From contig CBFFRP010000042.1 of the NCBI GenBank assembly GCA_965644295.1, positions 48,019-112,018 of the forward strand: a stretch of DNA of 64,000 bases, given 5' to 3'. The DNA comes from Paraphysomonas bandaiensis (lineage: Eukaryota; Chrysophyceae). Positions 26,067 through 37,776 of this stretch are shown here, piece after piece. Every line of letters begins with the position of its first letter. Position 1 is the stretch's first letter. Below the pieces are notes generated by a model. It was not told the origin of the DNA and did no database searches. It worked only from the letters and a program-made list of their open reading frames with translations. Position numbers and translations under genes: made by a program.

Positions 26067-28690
26067 ATGAAACAAAGAAAAATACGACGCAAAGTGGACA
26101 GTGATGATGACGATAATGAGGACTCTGCGGCTAATAACACCAAACCCGCTTCCTCCACTGGAAATCAATTGAAAGGACGGAAGAAAAAGGGAGCTTCAAC
26201 AGGTCCAGTATTGAGTTTTGAAGATGAGGACTGTGATGATACCTTTCAAGTCAAAAAAACGAAAGAAAGCCGGAAAATAAAGAAATTGATGCGTCAAGCC
26301 CCTGGAGTTATTGACAATATACAAGAAGCAACTCCTGCATACGACAACGGGGGGTGTGATTACAGTGATGAGAATTTGTCACTACTTCGTCAGAATCAAC
26401 GATTTAGTGCTCCAGTAGATAAGACCCCCTCAAGTCTGGAGGGTCTTGAGCTTTCAGGAGATGCTGCTGAGTCGTTTGCAGAATCAAATGAAATATCTGA
26501 AGAGATGCTTCATGAGAATGTCGTGGAAAATGGTACAAAGGCGTCTGTGAAAACTGTTGAAACACACATGCAGCGATTTACCAAAATGGAGCCTTTGGAT
26601 GAAATAGCCCCCGTGAAAAAGGTTCAGACTCTACCGGATTACTTGCCGCTGGAGCCTTCGCGGTCCAGAACACAGCACACAAGTGAACGGGACTCTGCTA
26701 ACGTATCGCCTGCTCCAAATTCAGAGGAGGAGGGACCAGGAGACAGTGAGTGGGAGGACGAACTGGCCAGGCGAGCTGGTGTCCGTGTTTCTGGACCGGT
26801 TCCTAGCCACCCTTCCAGTGGAAGCGCTGAATCTACTGGCTCTGGGTGGACTGCACCACAAAAAAATAGACCAACCAATGGAGCTACTGTTGCCTCTGTG
26901 AAAGCCTACATTAGTCGCAGCCTAGCGACTCTTTCTGAAGGATGTGCGTCTGCTAATAGACATCTGAATAGTACGGAAGTCACTGTCTCTTCTTTGAAGG
27001 ACGAGGAGCAGCAGCTCCTAGCTAGTGTCCAGGAAAAGAACGAGAAGTTAGCTTTTCTTAAGGTTTTCGGTTGGGTAGTGTTTTTGGCTTTTACTTATGC
27101 ATTCGTTAATCGTAGGAGTTGCGGATGTATGCTTCTGATGTCGTCGGGATGCTCCGAGCCAAGGAAGAGATGATATCTGATCTGAGAGATGCCGTTGAGA
27201 AGAAGCTTCGAAATTTGCGCGACCAGGAAAGAGTCAGGCGTGTCAGCATACAGGACTCTTTTCTTAAATCTCTTAGACAGGTACAGCTTGATAAGCACTG
27301 ACGTGTTGCTTAGCATTCATATGTTTTCGTATTTCATGGAATTTTATGTAGGAGGGTGAGGTGATAACGCTTGGTGGGTATCTTCCTTCTTCTGAAGACG
27401 GAATTGTTGTAGAGGTCAGGGAATAATATACTTACTGCTTGTAAGTAGTCTTATTCTATCGTGATTGTATGTATCAGTTCCCCACATACGACTTGAATGA
27501 CGAAATGAAGATATTTCACAAGGCAGCCGAAGTTATTGTGCAAGACGTAAGACCGGAGATCAAAGATATATCTGAGATACTTAGACAGTTCCGTCGCTTT
27601 AGAAAAGAATATCCAGATAAATATAAAGCGTCTTACATTCCCCTCTCGCTTCCCCAGGTTTTAGAGCAGTTTGTTTTACTTGATCTTCTTCCAGTAGCCC
27701 TATTCGGTGGTGAAAGTAATGTAAGTTCATAAGTTTTCTATTAGCTGCTTCTAATATTAGAAGTACATCTTGAACATTTTACGTCGCGTGACCTCATTTT
27801 GTATAATTTAGTTGGACTTATCCACCCGAAACTGGTTCGATCCATTGTTTGATTATAGCACGGAAAAAGAGGCTGGTGATATTAGCGAGAGTTCCCCTAT
27901 ATCAGATGAGAATGCTGATTGCAATTTATTGCCGATTGTAAGCCTCGTTCGATTATCCCCTTTGTTCGTAATATCATTATATTAGGTGGTTATTCGTAGC
28001 GTCTTACCTTGGATGAAACTATCTGTTGCCTCCAATTTTGATCCACTAAACCGCTCGCATATGAGTTCTTGTAGAGCTTTTCTTGACCAGATTCTTGACT
28101 TTGATCCGACACCACAGCAGCTCTCTCCTGTGCTATCAGAGATACTGTTAGCCATAGAACACACCATGAAAACGCTTTGTCTTCCAGTTGTCAAAATGTC
28201 TACTCCATCCAGTATTTCATTTATTGTGTCGCAACTCTCCTGCCTTGCTCAACTATTAGAAAACTGCTCGATGTTGTGTGGTGTAATGTCGCCGAAGGTA
28301 TTATGTAAGATGTCATGGGAGTGCCTGAGAAATCACGCCCAAGCCGCAATGGTTAAAGCTCTTGGATGTCATGAGGTTTGGCAGTTGAATTTCTGATTTG
28401 TTCCCGTAATTTATATTTCACAGGGAGAAGTTTATAATTGTGTAGCGAGAGTATGTCGCGCGGTATTGGTGCTCATTCCTAGCAGAGACTATGTAAAGAA
28501 CATAGGATACATGTCAAACGAAGCCGTTGAAGAGTTTTACAAAGACATATCAGTTCCGTCTAGTGCACACAATGCGCTGAAATCTCTAGTTTTGGAACCT
28601 GTCAGTGAAAACCCAGTGTCATTAGGATCCGTAGATTTTTACAGAGCGTCCTTATTGAAGTTCTTGCGACAAGTTCCAATAATGAAATAG
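26067..28690 (+). CDS. PAXBP1/GCFC-family splicing-associated protein
   Basis: Seven exons: 26067-27062, 27116-27280, 27352-27414, 27478-27720, 27812-27937, 27986-28375 and 28424-28690. All junctions are phase 0 and introns are 48-91 nt, giving 749 aa. The start is the ATG of MKQRKIRRK; an upstream TTG frame is ignored. The N-terminus is basic/acidic and disordered (RKVDSDDDDNEDS). A coiled coil follows (about residues 285-385), then the GCFC domain (FPTYDLNDEMKIFHKAAEVI, NWFDPLFDY, VLPWMKLSVASNFDPLNR). The family works with DHX15-type helicases in spliceosome disassembly and also binds DNA in animals. It is the most intron-rich gene here. The C-terminus is compact compared with animal PAXBP1. 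Confidence 0.9.
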
Positions 28691-28722
28691 AAGGACTCTT
28701 TTTATATTAAATAATTGTATTG

Positions 28723-29507
28723 CAGTTTTGATAGACCACTCCAATTTGGATATTGATGTGTTTCACAGTTATATATAATATATTATATTGCAATATATTG
28801 ATTGGTCGACCGGCCAAAAATCCCATCAATATTGTTTCTGTTAAAGTAGCTCACAATATATTGCAATATATTGCAATCAATATTATGATAGAAGAGAAGA
28901 TTCTCAACTGTAGGGTGCAAACTGGATATAAACAACCGAGAAATTGATTACAACATTACCAAGGATGATGAAGCTGTTGTTGACTATGCGACTAAAAATC
29001 TTCAGCCAGCTCAAAAAATTAAGAAATGTACAGATCCACGAGTCATTAACGGTTGCCAGGCCCTGGTATGTACTTCCAATACATGCATGGGAACGTCTGT
29101 TCAGCACAGCTAAACATATTATATCAGTGTTGCGCAAAAGTATCCATCCTACATAATATATGCTGTTGTTTCTGAAAGCTATTCGACTGTTATGGCCGGA
29201 TACTAGCATATTTCAATTACTTCTGTGGATGAATATGGTGATGTCGACGTCACCAATGATGGCTCAGAGAATGAGGACGAAGTGGATTTTTAGTAGCTAT
29301 AAGCAGTTGTGGGTTTGGTTGTCGTAAGATCTTAATGACTAATACTAAAAATGAAATCTACGGATGTGTTTACTTACTGATTAGTCATACTAATATATTG
29401 CAATATATTGTAATTGTATAGCTGGGCCTGTTTAAAATCTTCATCAATACTATTGATGGAACGCTCTCTAGCAATAGTATTGCAATATATTGTTTCCTAG
29501 CCCCCTG
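28723..29507 (+). mobile_element. hAT-derived miniature element, older copy
   Basis: From about 28775 to 29507 this matches the element at 53035-53832 in reverse orientation at high identity, including the same internal deletion. The right end, 'caatatattgtttcctagccccctg', is a decayed version of the other copy's terminal repeat. The left end is degraded and no 8-bp duplication was found. A coding relic (WERLFSTAKHIISVLRKS) marks the hAT C-terminal dimerisation domain. Both ends carry many 'ttgcaatatattgcaa' subterminal repeats. Confidence 0.78.
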
Positions 29508-29634
29508 ATGCAATCCACGACTGTATATATGTAGATATAAATATTTGTGACTACAAACATTGTTCACAATCACGATATACGATATATATATATATTGTTA
29601 TATTTAACCACTGGTAATAAGTAATAAGGAGGCT

Positions 29635-30143
29635 CCCTCAACAAAGTCGGACTCGCACCTTTTCGTGGTGTTCTGGGGGATAAGTACCGGAGTTATTTCT
29701 CTGGGAAACTAACGTGAGCCGCACACATAGTCAGCAGATATTCTTCTGCCCACTCATAGCCGAATGCTTGTGTGGTACAAGGGACACCAATAAGTGTCAC
29801 TTGTGTAGGCGTCTTTGGGCCCTGACGAATAAACAGGCATCCGGGAATGGGTCCACCTCAAGGGCATCCGGGACAGGGCCCACCTGAAGGGTAACCGGGG
29901 TATTGGGCTGCCTGCTGAAGTCAAGCATCCGGGATGTTCACCTTAAGAACTCCGAGCGGAAGTGGTCGCACCTTGGTGCTTGCGGCGACGCACAAGCAGC
30001 TTCCGTAGCGTTAAATAGTAGGATAAAAAAAGTGTGTACTGATTAGTTACAGGTAGAGGTCTAACTAGTTTGTCTAGCATTCATCTAGCTACTAAGTTAG
30101 TGCAGGTTTTTAACGCCTATTGCTAATAATAAGACTTTCAATA
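29635..30143 (+). mobile_element. SINE-like retroelement with 13-bp target duplication, copy A
   Basis: About 509 bp, flanked by the exact direct repeat taataaggaggct (29622-29634 and 30144-30156), indicating LINE-machinery insertion. The head is 'ccctcaacaaagtcggac'; the middle has repeated 'gcatccggg'/'agggcccacctgaaggg' blocks; the 3' tail carries the hairpin block 'gcaccttggtgcttgcgg' and ends 'ctttcaata', as in the 11.8-kb element. There is no coding frame. Copies recur at 40.6 kb and, reversed, at 49.1 kb. Confidence 0.88.
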
Positions 30144-30156
30144 TAATAAGGAGGCT

Positions 30157-31244
30157 ACATCGTCCCTCGCTCAAAATTTTAGAACGAGGGTGAAAAACCC
30201 GAGCTTTAAAATTTGGATAAGGAATGATACTCCTATCCCTAGGTTAAGTTGTAGCTGTGTTAGAAATTGACATTCTTAGTAATAATAAGACCTTGTTGAT
30301 AAACACTTATATAGAATATTATATAATTATAAGAGATGCCATTATTCATTCATTGACGTTCACCAACTCTTCTTATCTCTACTGCACCAACCATTTCTAG
30401 TACGATCTTACATCGTCACTATCTTGTACAGTCAGTATATTTCAGTTTCATCACTACAATGGCTATCATATTATTGGTTCTCATAATACAGTTAGCTACT
30501 ACCGTATTCTTTGAGTAACGGATATAATTCAAATATCTTAGAAGCTACAGCTTTTAATTGCTCACAAACAGCAAAACTCAACAAGCTGATATCCTCATGA
30601 TGTTGAAAAAACCTAATATCTAGATTGTATAGCTAGCTATTAGTAGCTTGCAATAGGTGCTCCCTTACTGCAGTAACAGTAGTAAATGTCTGATCATTAG
30701 CAATGTTCGTGTAAGAGTCAGCGCTTAATTCGTACATAACTGTTGTGATGATGAGTGTGAAAAATTGAGTCGCACGAGACTCCTTGTTGTCGTTGATCGT
30801 TGATATCAGCATCACATTTATATACAATACCACGCTTAACCCCTGCTAGTGCAACTTACTCGAACCCTGTGCTAACATGAGCGTTCCACTATTTTGGAGG
30901 CAAAATGAGACAATAAGATGTCGCCTATAGTAAGATATTGCTAGTCAGTCATATATACGGTAGGGGGTAAAACTCTTCACATACAGTACAACGAAAAAGA
31001 GTGTGCAGCTGGAAATCCTGTCTTCAATGGTCTAACAACACATTCATTTCCTACTACAATGGAATGCTTGCATACATATCTTACTATCCATATTAAAACA
31101 ACTGTTAACAACACGACTAACTAATGGCTATCAGGGGCAAACACTAAATTTATAATGCTAGCATAAACACACACTCTTCTACAAGATATGTACATATCAT
31201 ACTCATTCACATACTCGTAAAATAAGAAAGCGACGACGAAAATT
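30157..31244. other. Intergenic, no gene seen
   Basis: AT-rich spacer. It holds copy 2 of the 115-bp repeat (30469-30583) and otherwise no recognisable gene or RNA. Confidence 0.55.
30469..30583 (+). repeat. Dispersed ~115-bp repeat, copy 2
   Basis: Matches 7774-7888 with a few substitutions. Flanks are unrelated. Confidence 0.75.
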
Positions 31245-33965
31245 TCATGAGTTATCAGCACTGTTATCTCCACTTTCCCAGTCCATCTCCATCTCCCATG
31301 CTGAGATGTCTTCAACAGGCGGCGCGCGCTTAGTGACGACAATTTGCCCAGTGCTAGACATTTGCGGCTCCATGTTTGTTTCCATAGCGAACCGGATTTG
31401 CTCTTCAACCTCCGACGTTAGATAGCGTCTCTGATCTCCCGGGGAATCGAGATCGCTGTAAGACCTCGGTCTTTTCACATCTAACACTCGGGTTTGGAGT
31501 CGCTCTGGGAAAAAAGTTCGATTTACCCCGCAGCCGTTTGAGAATTCGGTAGATTTCAGTGCGGGGCTAAGGCCCTCACTCTTCCCTTGCTCATTCGAAG
31601 TCGATTGGGCTTTCTTACTACCGCTTTTCTTCGTTTCTTCCGCCACATCTGCCTTCACTACAGTACTGCGGTCCGCACTTGTCCCTAGCTCCTTGGAGTT
31701 AGTTTGAGACTTTTTCTTACCGCCCTTCTTTTTAGCTTCCTCCACATCTTTGTGAGAATCATGGGAGGAAATAGGAAACTGGTTTTGCGGCGAGGAATCA
31801 CAGACACATCGGAGAGTTACCTGCGGTCTCATCCATAGGGGAGGGCCGTGAACTGCACTATCCGGTTCCTGCCCAGCAATGTATAGCCATGTAGCCAGAG
31901 ACACGGAACCTGGTGCCGTGAGCGCTGCTTTACAAGCTGATTCAGTAGACTCTTCTTCACTTTCAAGGCTATCAGCTGTAGGCAATGGGGCGCAAAGATC
32001 CCATCGGTTGAGCTCGTTCACAGTCTGGTGTGCATGATGCACCTGACCATGCAAAGTGGCGGCGGATTTCAATACCACGCGGAATCGACTAAGCAAACCT
32101 TCAGAAGTGCCACACATTAACTCCAATCCCCCATTCGAATCAGAAGCATTGCTTGGAAGATAGAGAGCACAGTGGGATTGTATGTTCACCTCACTTAGTG
32201 TAAAGGAAGCTACAGAGGAGCCAGCTGTCCCACCACCATTATTGGTTGCAGATTCGGTCGCGTCCGCATGGCCATTATGCTTACTAGGAGGAGTGGCACT
32301 TGGGTTTTCCGAAGTCAAACCATGCCGCATTGGTAGCTTTACTCGCAAGTCCGAGTAACCCTGAAGCACTCTAGCGTCCTTTCTATGCAGTTGCAGAAAG
32401 TGTGTAACATTGGCATGTGGGGGTGCATCTGCACCTACACCTTGTCTTTCAGCTGCTTGCGGAATTGTTAACATTCCTCCTGAACTGCCACCAGCACTGC
32501 CGCTCAAAAAATTAGTGGCGGTAGTTGCAGGAGAACTCCCAGGATCAGGGAATGAAGAGTGGCTCCAGGAAGATCCTCCAGATCGATTTTCAGTCGAATC
32601 TGAAGAGGACGCATGGTAGAGATCAAAAATGTGTACTGTGCCATTGAGCGATGATGCATATGCGACCATCTCGCTTTCATCAAAACCTATCTCGACAATT
32701 TTGGCGAGACTCAGTCCTCGCACCAGCTTGTAGAGCAGTTGGGGGTACCGAAGTGAACCTGAAGGAGTGCCGGATACAACCTGGTGAGTGGAGCAGAGAG
32801 ACCCCGCTGGAACCAGCGCGTGTACAAGAATCACTTGACCCAACATGTCTGATGACGCGAGCTTCAGTCCAGTTGGGGAAAATGCCATCGCACTAAGGTC
32901 GCCAGAATGTGCGAGAAAATGAGCACATATTGGCAACGACGAGATGCTGAGCAACGTATTGTCCTTGTCTTTCGTGTTCTTTTTCGTTGGTCGGTGACTA
33001 CCGATATCTAGGACTAGCACACCTCCTCCAACCACAGTCCCTGGTCCATTTTCGGCGCCGGTATGGGCGTTCGGGGTGACGATATTCTCTTCAGAAGGGG
33101 GGGGATGATGGGTTGAAGTTGCCGACGTGTAGGCCTTGCGTATTAGAGGACTCATTACTCTCCAGCTCACCTTACTTAGAGAGTACAGGCCAGAGACAAC
33201 TTTTCGCGCAGTTTCACCCATATCCGCTTCACCAATGACAGATGAAGTGGGTGCAGAGTGAGGAGAACGCATTACTTCTGACAGGGGAGCTACAATACAG
33301 TATCGATGTCAGGACAATGCCAACTAGGTATGTATATACGTACTTTGTACAGCGATCCACCTCGCCGAAGAGGCAGATACTACATAGCTGTTAGGTATAC
33401 TTGGAATCTCCGCCACAGGCTCAAGAGTATCGGTGTGCACAATACGGAGGAACCCCGTAGGAAGAGATACTAGAAGATAGTGACGTGTAGCTGATATGCT
33501 CTGTGCTTCGCCATAGAAATCCCGTTCATTAAACATTACCGTCGGAGATAATATACTAAGCGTGCGTATGATATGCTGTGGCGATTCAGATGACCCTTTC
33601 ATAAGTAGCCCCGTTGTTATATAATCACCTTGTGTGTGGCTGAAGCACGCATCGATGCACGGCATATCCACGAACTCCCGTAAGAGTGTAGTGGAGAACT
33701 CATTGTTGGTACCACTGACAACAGATGACTTCCACAGGCGAACTCCAGATGCGCCCCCAACTAGTACATACACATCCGAGCCAAAATGTAGTAATCGTGT
33801 AAAAGATGTTCGAAATGACTTGTCCGACAGGTTTGGTTTCTCATTATCACCCAAAAAACTGGTTAAATGTTGTCCGAGCCGTATGTTCGATAATCTGATA
33901 GAGGAAACTTTCTCCATCCAGTGTTGGGACTTCCCAAAAATATCTGGTGCGGTGGTTTTTGACAT
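31245..33965 (-). CDS. BCAS3-like WD40 protein (autophagy/phagophore-associated)
   Basis: Exons are 33965-33344 and 33289-31245. The 54-nt intron has donor GTACGT and acceptor TTGTAG and joins ...RWIAVQ to TPLSEVMRS, giving 888 aa. Degenerate WD repeats are visible: DVYVLVGGASGVRLWKSS, then HYLLVSLPTGFLRIVHTDTL, ICAHFLAHSGDLSAMAFSPT followed by GLKLASSDMLGQVILVHAL, and MVAYASSLNGTVHIFDLYHA. The HS-AMAFSP...LASSD..G blade and the GTVHIFDL blade are characteristic of the BCAS3/PROPPIN-like family. The C-terminal part is Lys-rich and disordered (EEAKKKGGKKKSQTNSK). The animal homologue binds phosphoinositides at forming autophagosomes. The BCAS3 assignment rather than another WIPI-like protein is moderately firm. 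Confidence 0.82.
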
Positions 33966-34533
33966 CAGTGTGGATAGTATAGTATATAATAATATGGACG
34001 GATAGAATTATTATATGCTACAGGTGAGTATTACATCATCTTACAGACTCAATACAAGGGAGATAGTGTTCTTAATATACATGATATGGTATATGAGGGA
34101 CAAGTACACTGATGAGTGTCGATATATTAAGAGGACTCAAACGGAATATGTATGTATGTATGTTTTCATTATGCATGTAACAACTTCTTGAGCGACTTCG
34201 AAGGGTACACTTTTACTAGAATTTTTTGTACTTGACTACGTTATGTACTGCTTGACTACTATACAGTTTATTTGATATGATGAAAACACGCATACATCAA
34301 ATTACATACGTACGTATATATATAGTATACACATGTTCGTAGACTACGACGTACACGTACAGCAGGATGCAGCGATGTACCTACCTACATACAGTGCAGT
34401 ACATACACGCATATACAGGACCTTTCAGTGGAACAAGCCAAGGCAAGAAGAAACCACTTTCACACATCAGATCTCAGCACTATGTCATTAAAACAGTGAA
34501 TCATCAGAAGGACTGTTGATTCAAGCAACTGTA
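33966..34533. other. Intergenic between divergent genes
   Basis: Upstream region of BCAS3 (-) and the aldo/keto reductase gene (+). It contains short GTAT/ACGT-rich runs (34290-34420), including a TATA-like 'tatatatagtatac'. No coding frame. Confidence 0.5.
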
Positions 34534-36311
34534 ATGTCATATCTTCTCTCTCTTTTCATTGGATTCTTGCACGTAGTTTGCATCCGATGTTGCCACAGAG
34601 TGGAACTATACAGCCACGGATTTTCTCATATCACATTTGATGTCATTCCTGCTAGTGAAGCTATAGAAGCAGGACTCAGATCAGGGCGATCTGCGTATCG
34701 AAGTGTAGATGAGATTGACGACCTTTATCTGTACCATGTTGTTTCAGACCCACAAGAAGATGGTGTGGGACGTTGGGTTATTAATGATGTACTTGGAGCA
34801 AACGATGTTGCTTCTGCGTACGCTGATTCATGGGCTGTTACACCAACCCTGATTGACGCAATTAACGATCATAGAAAAGGTTATTGGCAGATATACAACG
34901 GGGACGACTGGGTTTTCGACAATTCCTTTGTTTTGAAATGTTCGATTCCAGAGACCGGCAATATGATTACTCAGAGGTCTGATCACACAGTATTTTTAGA
35001 CGTAAGAGGTTTCGCCTGGTCAATGTCAGGATTTTATGTATCTACAGCGGGAGATACGGGCGAGACTTCTGGGTTGTATGTGTACTCTCATGTCAGATCA
35101 GATGCTGACGTGCAAGTGTATCTTTATAAAGTCAATGACACGTGGGTCATTGGTGAAAATATTGGAAGTAGAGAAGCCCTTGGGTATGTAAAAGACGATG
35201 CGCTCACGGCAGATTCTATTCAAAGCAAACAGTGGAGCTTTGTGGATGGATACGAATGGAGGACTGCAGAGACGACTGTGCTTTCTGGGAATGCTCACAG
35301 AAATATATATGAGGTTATGCGGGAGCACAGGGCGATCAAGAACATCCCGTCTGGACAGAGAATGTTCCGCCTCCGTAATGGTGTCCCTATGCCTTATATA
35401 GGTATGGTTGTGAATGTTTGTTGTAGTTGTTGCTTATGATTTTCAGGGTTGGGAACTGGTGGCATTCATAGTCGTGACCTGGAGTCTGTTGCCGGTCATG
35501 CCTTACGTATGGGCTACCGGATGTTCGACCTCGCACGAGAATACAAGAACGAAGCCATTATGAGTCGCGTTCTTAATTCTGATGAACTCCAAAGCGTAGC
35601 TGGGGGACGTAGCGAAGTTTTCCTGGTCTCCAAGGTTTGGCCGACCAACCTGGGATACAGGGCAACGGGGGACGAGATTCTTTCTTCTCTAGGTGAACTG
35701 GATACGGCCTATGTTGACCTTTATCTGCTTCATTGGCCAGAGTATGTTAGACCGTGTTATTTTAGGCTGTCTAACGGTCACTGCATAGGTGTATTCCTGC
35801 AATATCGTGGATGCATTGTGAGACCACACTTGACCCTGAGGGCACCTGGCAGCAATCATGGAGAGCAATGGAACGTGCCTATGGTGAAGGCCGAGTGATG
35901 GCTATTGGAGTAAGTAATTTCAATATCGAATTACTCCGAGAGGCATCGGTAATTGGAACTGTGCGCCCACACGCCGTTCAGAACTTTGCAGAGCCTGGTA
36001 GCCTTGATCTTGAAGTTCGTCAGTGGTGCGACGATTATGGTGCAGCATACATGCCATATGCTTCCCAACGAAATTTTCACTTACTGTCGACTGAGATGAG
36101 AACTACTATAGAACGCGTAGCAAAGGGACGTGGCGTGTCGCCCTATGCTGTCATATCAAATTTTTTCTTGCAAAGTGGAGCAACTATCATTCCCAGATCT
36201 TCTAATCCCAGTCATCTGCAGGAATTAATGGGTATAACGAAGTGGTACTTGACATTAAAAGAGATGCAGGATCTTGGCTGGCCTTACGGAAGCATTTCAA
36301 CTGAGCTGTAG
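34534..36311 (+). CDS. Secreted two-repeat domain fused to an aldo/keto reductase
   Basis: Exons are 34534-35401, 35447-35741 and 35789-36311, with introns of 45 and 47 nt, giving 561 aa. The ATG after an in-frame TTG gives a signal peptide (MSYLLSLFIGFLHVVCIRCC). Residues about 25-285 form two repeats, each with an LYLYHV/LYVYSH strand, a W-V-I-x-[DE]-x-[LI]-G core and a final SWAV/QWSF. This resembles repeat domains on surface proteins of protists, family unnamed. From VPMPYIGLGTGG an AKR barrel follows with the tetrad in place: Asp in RMFDLA, Tyr in REYKNE, Lys in VSKVW and His in LLHWPE. The NADPH-site block is IPRSSNP. An extracellular or endomembrane redox enzyme is inferred. Confidence 0.87.
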
Positions 36312-36790
36312 AGAGGGATGGCAGTAATTAACCGCTAAGTAGATTTGTGGTATGTATGTAATCTGGTAGTGGATCGACCGGCATGTTCAAGCGTATTGCT
36401 GCTGTATTTTGCTGAATAATTTCGATGCTATTGTGCGTTCGAACTAATATGTAGTGTATATATAGCCTGTAATGCACCTTAATGTTGTTAGAACCGAAAT
36501 TTTGATGCATTTCTTAGATATTATTGTACTTAAAGTATGGTATCGTATAAGATGACATGAGATAGAATCACTTAATCCAGCCAGAGAACGAAGAATGGCG
36601 AACATTTTGTAGGGTATTAACCAAAATTTAATCGGGCCTGCTATTGATTATGAATAAACCATATAAACAACACAATTATTTACAAAGTATTCAAAATTTC
36701 GTAAATACTATACTTCTGACATACCACACATATGAGTTGTAAACAATGACCGGTCATCATAGCTTTTACAGTTCTACACAGCCACTATGG
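36312..36790. other. Intergenic, convergent 3' flanks
   Basis: AT-rich spacer between two converging genes. No gene or repeat was recognised. Confidence 0.5.
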
Positions 36791-37162
36791 TTAATGTGAA
36801 GCTTCTTCATCCATCGCACTTACGCCATCGTGATCAATCCCATCTTCATCTTTGGACACGTAGATTAGTTCCCTATCTTCTGGAATGGGTACTAAATGTT
36901 GATGTTTCATTGTTCTCAGCTTGGCACGAAATTCTCGCATTAAAGCAAGTTCTTTCAACACTTTATTCACTTCGCTAAAGTTTACGTCATCACTGCTTCG
37001 AATATGCGGTAGTCGTTTACTCATCGGTTTAGGACATGGCACGTCCACGTGATAGGTAGAGTTAACCTTTAATTTCTTAATTGACATTTCCATGTCATAC
37101 TCATAATCATCCTCCAGTTGGCGATTATGCTTTCTGGGGAACATATCACCAGCCATATTCAT
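36791..37162 (-). CDS. Small hypothetical protein, 123 aa
   Basis: Starts at ATG 37162 (MNMAGDMFPRKHNRQLEDDY) and ends at TAA. The sequence is highly charged, with an acidic patch, a basic helix (VNKVLKELALMREFRAKLRT) that may form a short coiled coil, and an acidic C-terminus. No membrane segment, signal peptide or known domain is visible. Amino-acid composition looks like real coding sequence and no better frame overlaps it, but upstream exons cannot be ruled out. I do not recognise it. Confidence 0.5.
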   Translation of the reverse strand: MNMAGDMFPRKHNRQLEDDYEYDMEMSIKKLKVNSTYHVDVPCPKPMSKRLPHIRSSDDVNFSEVNKVLKELALMREFRAKLRTMKHQHLVPIPEDRELIYVSKDEDGIDHDGVSAMDEEASH

Positions 37163-37591
37163 ACAATATTAACTAGATAATGTTCATGTGGGTATATATG
37201 TTTGTTCTTGCATGATGTTACACTGGAATTGGCTGGCTTACCTTTCAAATATTCGCTCCATATCCACAGTCTCGTACGTATACTTCTTTATCGAATGAAT
37301 TCAGTGCGATAGGAATACATTGATTGGTACTCGTAGTCAGCATACCACAGCAGTACACGACCAAGAAAGAGTAGGATTATTTCTGATGAAAATGTTAGAA
37401 ATACAGCAGTATTGTACATAATACCGATACCACTGGTATACAGTGTGATTGACTTCATCTTGCTTGTTCACACATACGGCAGTATCTCCCATGCAGATAT
37501 CTCATATCTAGATATCCGAATCCATCGAATGGACTTCACACCATAGAAAGTCCCTATGAAAAAGTCCTTTCACAGTATCACTTCACTGATA

Positions 37592-37644
37592 TCATACTGA
37601 GTCATACTGAGTCATACTGAGTCATACTGAGTCATACTGAGTCT
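37592..37644. repeat. 10-bp tandem repeat (catactgagt)n
   Basis: About five near-perfect head-to-tail copies of catactgagt lie upstream of the M14 carboxypeptidase gene. Confidence 0.85.
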
Positions 37645-37672
37645 TCTCATAACATATCGATCACATTCATAT

Positions 37673-37741
37673 GTGTCTTAATGCGGTCATATTATGTCAA
37701 TACGGTCATTAGTTTGACATCATATGACCGCAATAAGACAC
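37673..37741. repeat. Inverted repeat / potential hairpin upstream of the carboxypeptidase gene
   Basis: Arms at 37673-37700 and 37714-37741 are complementary at 26 of 28 positions, with a 13-nt loop. The structure lies 36 bp before the ATG at 37777. It could be a transcribed 5' hairpin, a regulatory palindrome or a small foldback element. Confidence 0.8.
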
Positions 37742-37776
37742 TTTGCATTACTCATACCCCCACTACATATCTTACC

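Noticed and set aside
28723-29507. CRISPR-like array from repeated ttgcaatatattgcaa units
   Set aside because: Spacing is irregular and the units are subterminal transposon repeats in a eukaryotic genome.
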